Part shown: piece by piece, positions 60,778-64,000 of the stretch | How the letters are laid out: the number at the start of each line of letters is the position of its first letter | How positions within the stretch are numbered: the stretch's first letter is position 1 | Assembly: GCF_022651205.1 (NCBI RefSeq) | Contig: NZ_JALCQI010000002.1 | Span: 58,902-122,901 of the forward strand | Length of the DNA: 64,000 nucleotides | Direction: 5' to 3' | DNA from: Limosilactobacillus sp. | GTDB lineage: Bacteria; Bacillota; Bacilli; Lactobacillales; Lactobacillaceae | Notes under the pieces: generated by a model | Seen by the model: the letters and a program-made list of their open reading frames with translations, nothing else | Told to the model about the DNA's origin: nothing | The model's database searches: none | Position numbers and translations under genes: made by a program

Positions 60778-62710
60778 AGTAATAACGTACCTCCTGCATA
60801 GCTGGTTTTGGTGTCCGGTCAGCAAACATTAGACCATCACCAGAGAATTCGTAATCTGAATGACGATCGTCAAAGTCGCCACCATACCGCATAACCATTT
60901 GTCCACTGATTGGGTCCTTTACTTGGATTGCTTGGTCGATGAAGTCCCAAATAAAGCCGCCAAAGTATTGAGGATACTTATCAAGAAGTTTGATGTATGA
61001 TCCCATTCCACCAGCGGAATTACCCATATCGTGCATGTACTCACATTCCATAAATGGTTTATCTGGATTGTTCTTTAGATATTCTTCAACCTGCTTTGGT
61101 GGTAAGTACATCCAACTTTCAACATCCGAGATTTGATCCCGATAATCCTTAGTACCACCCTTTGGTAGGTAATTATCTGGATCCATACTTGGAATTTGAT
61201 CACTATAATCGTGAGTATGACAAACTCCTTCATAGTGAACTAACCGACTATCATCATGCTCCTTATAGAACTGTTGCATAGCCACTAGGTTGTCACCAGC
61301 AAACGATTCATTCCCAAGAGACCAGAACAAGATTGCCGTGTGGTTCTTAAAGAATTCATAGTTGCTCCGTGCCCGGTCAACGACTACTTCTTTCCATTGG
61401 GGAACAGATCCCGGAACGTTATCTGAAGGTTCAATGGCCCCCATCTTTTGCCAGGTAGCGTGCGATTCCAAGTTATTTTCCGCCATCATGTAAATACCAT
61501 TTTGGTCACACAGGTAGTACCAAGGAATTTGGTCTGGATAGTGACAAGTCCGAACCGCATTAATGTTATTTTCCTTAAAGGTGTGAATATCACTAAGCAT
61601 ATCCGGCATTGTAACTGAACGGCCACGGTGATCGTCCCATTCATGGCGGTTGACACCGTTAATAATCAACCGTTTTCCATTTAAAAGAACAACGTGGTCC
61701 TTGCTAATCTCAATTCTCCGGAAACCAAATTGGTAAGGAACTAACTCAATCAGATTGCCATCTTCATCATGAATCTCAATCAACAATTGGTAAAGATAAG
61801 GATCGTGGTTATCCCAAAGATGAACATCCTTAAATTCGTGTGGTGCAATTGTCACATTGCTGTCAATTGGCTTCGTTTCATCCAGTAAAGTACTTCCTGC
61901 ATGATTCTTAACTAATACATGAACGTTTCCGGCATGTTCACCAACAAGGTTAAGGTCCATTGATAGTTCACCATCACGGTAATTATCAGCAACCCGTGGC
62001 TTCAATGTGAAGTCTTCTAGGTGGGTTACCGGTTGTGCCAGCAATTCAACACTCCTAAAGATTCCAGAGAAGCGGAACATATCCTGATCCTCGATCCACG
62101 AAGCAGTACTGTGTTTAAATACCTCTACCGCAATCACATTGTCCTCATCCTGAATGTATGGGGTTAAATCAAACTCAGACGGTGTAAAACTATCTTCAGC
62201 ATAACCAATAAAGTGACCATTTAGCCACAAGTACATTGCCCGCTCAACACCTTCAAAGCGGACACGGATTTGCTTTCCCCTTAATTCATCATTTAGATCA
62301 AAATGCTTCAAATAAAGGCCAACGGTGTTATCTTCGCCTTCACTAAAAGAGCCCTCTTCAGGATCATCCTGACTTAGTGCATAGGCAGGGCGACGATAAA
62401 TTTTCCCTTCCCACGGAATTAACGTATTAATGTAATTGTTCTGTGCATAATCGCTTAATTCGATTTCACTAGGAACCTCGATCTGATCAAAGCCACTAGC
62501 GTCAAAGTCAACTTGATAGAAATCCTTAATTCTCTCCTGAGGCGTTGAGGCAAATTTAAATTGCCATTGACCATCAAGACTTTGTTCAAAGCTACTCTTG
62601 TGTTTCTGCCACTCTGCATAATCACGGTAGAAATGGTGGTCACTATGCGCTGGTAGCTGGTTAACCCGAAAAGTCTCCGGATCATCCAACCATTTGATAT
62701 TTGCTTCCAT
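60761..62710 (-). CDS. lacL: beta-galactosidase large subunit
   Basis: [64 protein letters not shown]. Confidence 0.97.
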   Translation of the reverse strand: MEANIKWLDDPETFRVNQLPAHSDHHFYRDYAEWQKHKSSFEQSLDGQWQFKFASTPQERIKDFYQVDFDASGFDQIEVPSEIELSDYAQNNYINTLIPWEGKIYRRPAYALSQDDPEEGSFSEGEDNTVGLYLKHFDLNDELRGKQIRVRFEGVERAMYLWLNGHFIGYAEDSFTPSEFDLTPYIQDEDNVIAVEVFKHSTASWIEDQDMFRFSGIFRSVELLAQPVTHLEDFTLKPRVADNYRDGELSMDLNLVGEHAGNVHVLVKNHAGSTLLDETKPIDSNVTIAPHEFKDVHLWDNHDPYLYQLLIEIHDEDGNLIELVPYQFGFRRIEISKDHVVLLNGKRLIINGVNRHEWDDHRGRSVTMPDMLSDIHTFKENNINAVRTCHYPDQIPWYYLCDQNGIYMMAENNLESHATWQKMGAIEPSDNVPGSVPQWKEVVVDRARSNYEFFKNHTAILFWSLGNESFAGDNLVAMQQFYKEHDDSRLVHYEGVCHTHDYSDQIPSMDPDNYLPKGGTKDYRDQISDVESWMYLPPKQVEEYLKNNPDKPFMECEYMHDMGNSAGGMGSYIKLLDKYPQYFGGFIWDFIDQAIQVKDPISGQMVMRYGGDFDDRHSDYEFSGDGLMFADRTPKPAMQEVRYYYGLHK

Positions 62711-62750
62711 CGGCGAAATTCCTCCTAAAAAATTCATTACAAATCAAGTA

Positions 62751-62766
62751 TAGCGCTTTCATTTAA
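62751..62766. promoter_or_regulatory. candidate cre (CcpA) site in lacLM promoter
   Basis: Minus strand AAATGAAAGCGCTATA, near-match to WTGNAANCGNWWNCW. Confidence 0.4.
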
Positions 62767-62848
62767 ATGAAGATAGTAAACTTTAATACATTTTACTAAA
62801 AATAAAGCAGTCCGTGACCATTAAAGTCACGAACTACCTTTCCAAAAT

Positions 62849-63436
62849 TTAACTATACTTTTCTTCGATGTCATCAGGGACCCAACTATAGTCCTTAACT
62901 TTATTAATTAGTACTTTACCATGATCCGCCGAGTATATTAATTCTGTGTCACCCAAACTGTTATCCCAAAGCTCTATCACATCAAATTCATCGTAAAGCT
63001 CGACTAATCGTTACAAGCTCCTGGTATATCTCCGAGTAACCAGATCAGGTTTTACACCATGTCCACCCTTGGAGACTCGTAATTTAACTCGATTAACAGC
63101 TAGTTTGGCGCTAACCAAGCCTACATATTCTAAGCGCACTGTATACCCTCGGTTTTTGGCAAAGTTAATAAATTTCAAGATTCCCTTCCGACTTGAAGCA
63201 AGTGTCGTCTCCTGGATAACGTTATGTCCCGATAACAACTCTTGCTTTAGCTTAGTAACAGCAACCCGCATTGCTTTTAAATTATCCAGATCAGAATGCC
63301 AATCCCCATGCATTGATCGTAAAATCTTGTCGGCATTAATCAACACATAATTCTTATCATTATTTAGCAAAGACCTATATAGAGTGCTTTTACCTGCGCC
63401 ATTTACCCCAGCTAAAATTATATACTCAGGCATCAA
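62849..63436 (-). pseudogene. zeta-toxin-like P-loop kinase, interrupted by an in-frame TAA
   Basis: MMPEYIILAGVNGAGKSTLYRSLL...TRRYTRSL* (stop 63011-63013), then same frame RLVELYDEFDVIELWDNSLGDTELIYSADHGKVLINKVKDYSWVPDDIEEKYS*. Confidence 0.75.
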
Positions 63437-63606
63437 AGGACAAACTTCCCTTCAATGATTGGTTTTTGAACTTCTCGCAGTCTAGAATTTAACAGATCAT
63501 AGAGAAACAATCTTTTGCTTTCATCCGTTTCGTTATCAGCCATTCGCTTAATTTCTGCAGGTGTCAAACTATGAAACCAGTCATAAAATTCCGTTGCCTT
63601 ATCCAT
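63433..63606 (-). CDS. putative small antitoxin partner of the zeta-like toxin
   Basis: MDKATEFYDWFHSLTPAEIKRMADNETDESKRLFLYDLLNSRLREVQKPIIEGKFVL; 4-bp overlap with toxin start. Confidence 0.6.
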   Translation of the reverse strand: MDKATEFYDWFHSLTPAEIKRMADNETDESKRLFLYDLLNSRLREVQKPIIEGKFVL

Positions 63607-63698
63607 AATAATCATCCCCTTTACTCAATCTAAATATATATTCTCGTTATATTAAAGGATCCTTTTATATGCGCATCACTTTTAATACATTTGTGAAT

Positions 63699-63868
63699 TT
63701 AATTTTGATTTATTAAATCAAATAATTGTTCTACCTTGGAAATAATCCGACTTTGCTCGGCTAATGGTGACAAAGAAAAGATTGCATTTCGTAATCTTGT
63801 TAAAGCTAACTTAGGTTGAGCAACCTTTGCAAAATAATTATACAGCAGAAACAGGTTGCTTTACTATG
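63699..63868 (-). pseudogene. remnant of type I restriction specificity subunit (HsdS) C-terminus
   Basis: Own translation: ...NYFAKVAQPKLALTRLRNAIFSLSPLAEQSRIISKVEQLFDLINQN*, typical HsdS PLAEQxRI motif; upstream part missing. Confidence 0.65.
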
Positions 63869-63895
63869 CAGCCCTATCCTATTCAACAAAAAAAG

Positions 63896-64000
63896 GCTCT
63901 ACGTCAAGTAGTGTTGATCAGAAAATTTTCGCTTTACATTGTAAAATTGGTCTAAAGGAATCATCTATGAGGATGGTTCCTTTTAACTTACCTGAATTTG
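63896..64000 (+). mobile_element. possible terminal end of an ISL3-family insertion sequence
   Basis: GGCTCTACGTCAAGTAGTGTTGAT resembles ISL3-type inverted repeats and abruptly follows the hsdS remnant; transposase not in window. Confidence 0.45.

Overview
This looks like a chromosomal window from a heterofermentative Lactobacillaceae, probably Limosilactobacillus-like (inferred from gene content, not tested). Most of it is conserved housekeeping sequence: rimI/tsaB, ppx-ppk-ppx, the rsmI-yabA-holB-darA-tmk-recR-ybaB-dnaX block, SRP RNA, tadA, nrdHEF, adhE, rplJL, rplKA, nusG-secE-rpmG-sigH, rlmB-mrnC-cysS, fhs, radA, rpiA, mleRS, pepC, trpB, an amino-acid ABC operon and lacLM. Accessory pieces are a HigBA-like TA pair, gadCB, a ferrochelatase-Nramp-PAP2 operon, a zeta-like toxin broken by an in-frame stop, an hsdS remnant and a possible ISL3-type IS end. 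The most interesting signals are non-coding. (1) A family of structured elements starts at or within a few nt of the stop codon of four unrelated genes (nusG, fhs, pepC, ABC binding protein). They share nested helices with apparent compensatory changes, a recurring tandem GA/GA mismatch and a TTTC/GG internal loop. (2) An unannotated 28-aa leader peptide with three consecutive Cys codons precedes a likely cystine ABC transporter; a 10-bp antiterminator competes with a terminator, suggesting ribosome-mediated Cys attenuation. (3) A 10-aa leader peptide with two Trp codons and a terminator/antiterminator precedes a stand-alone trpB. Further candidates are a structured leader upstream of sigH, 28-bp iteron-like repeats upstream of an AAA ATPase, paired NrdR-like boxes, and a Zur-like box. 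All folds were done by eye; no folding or database search was run.
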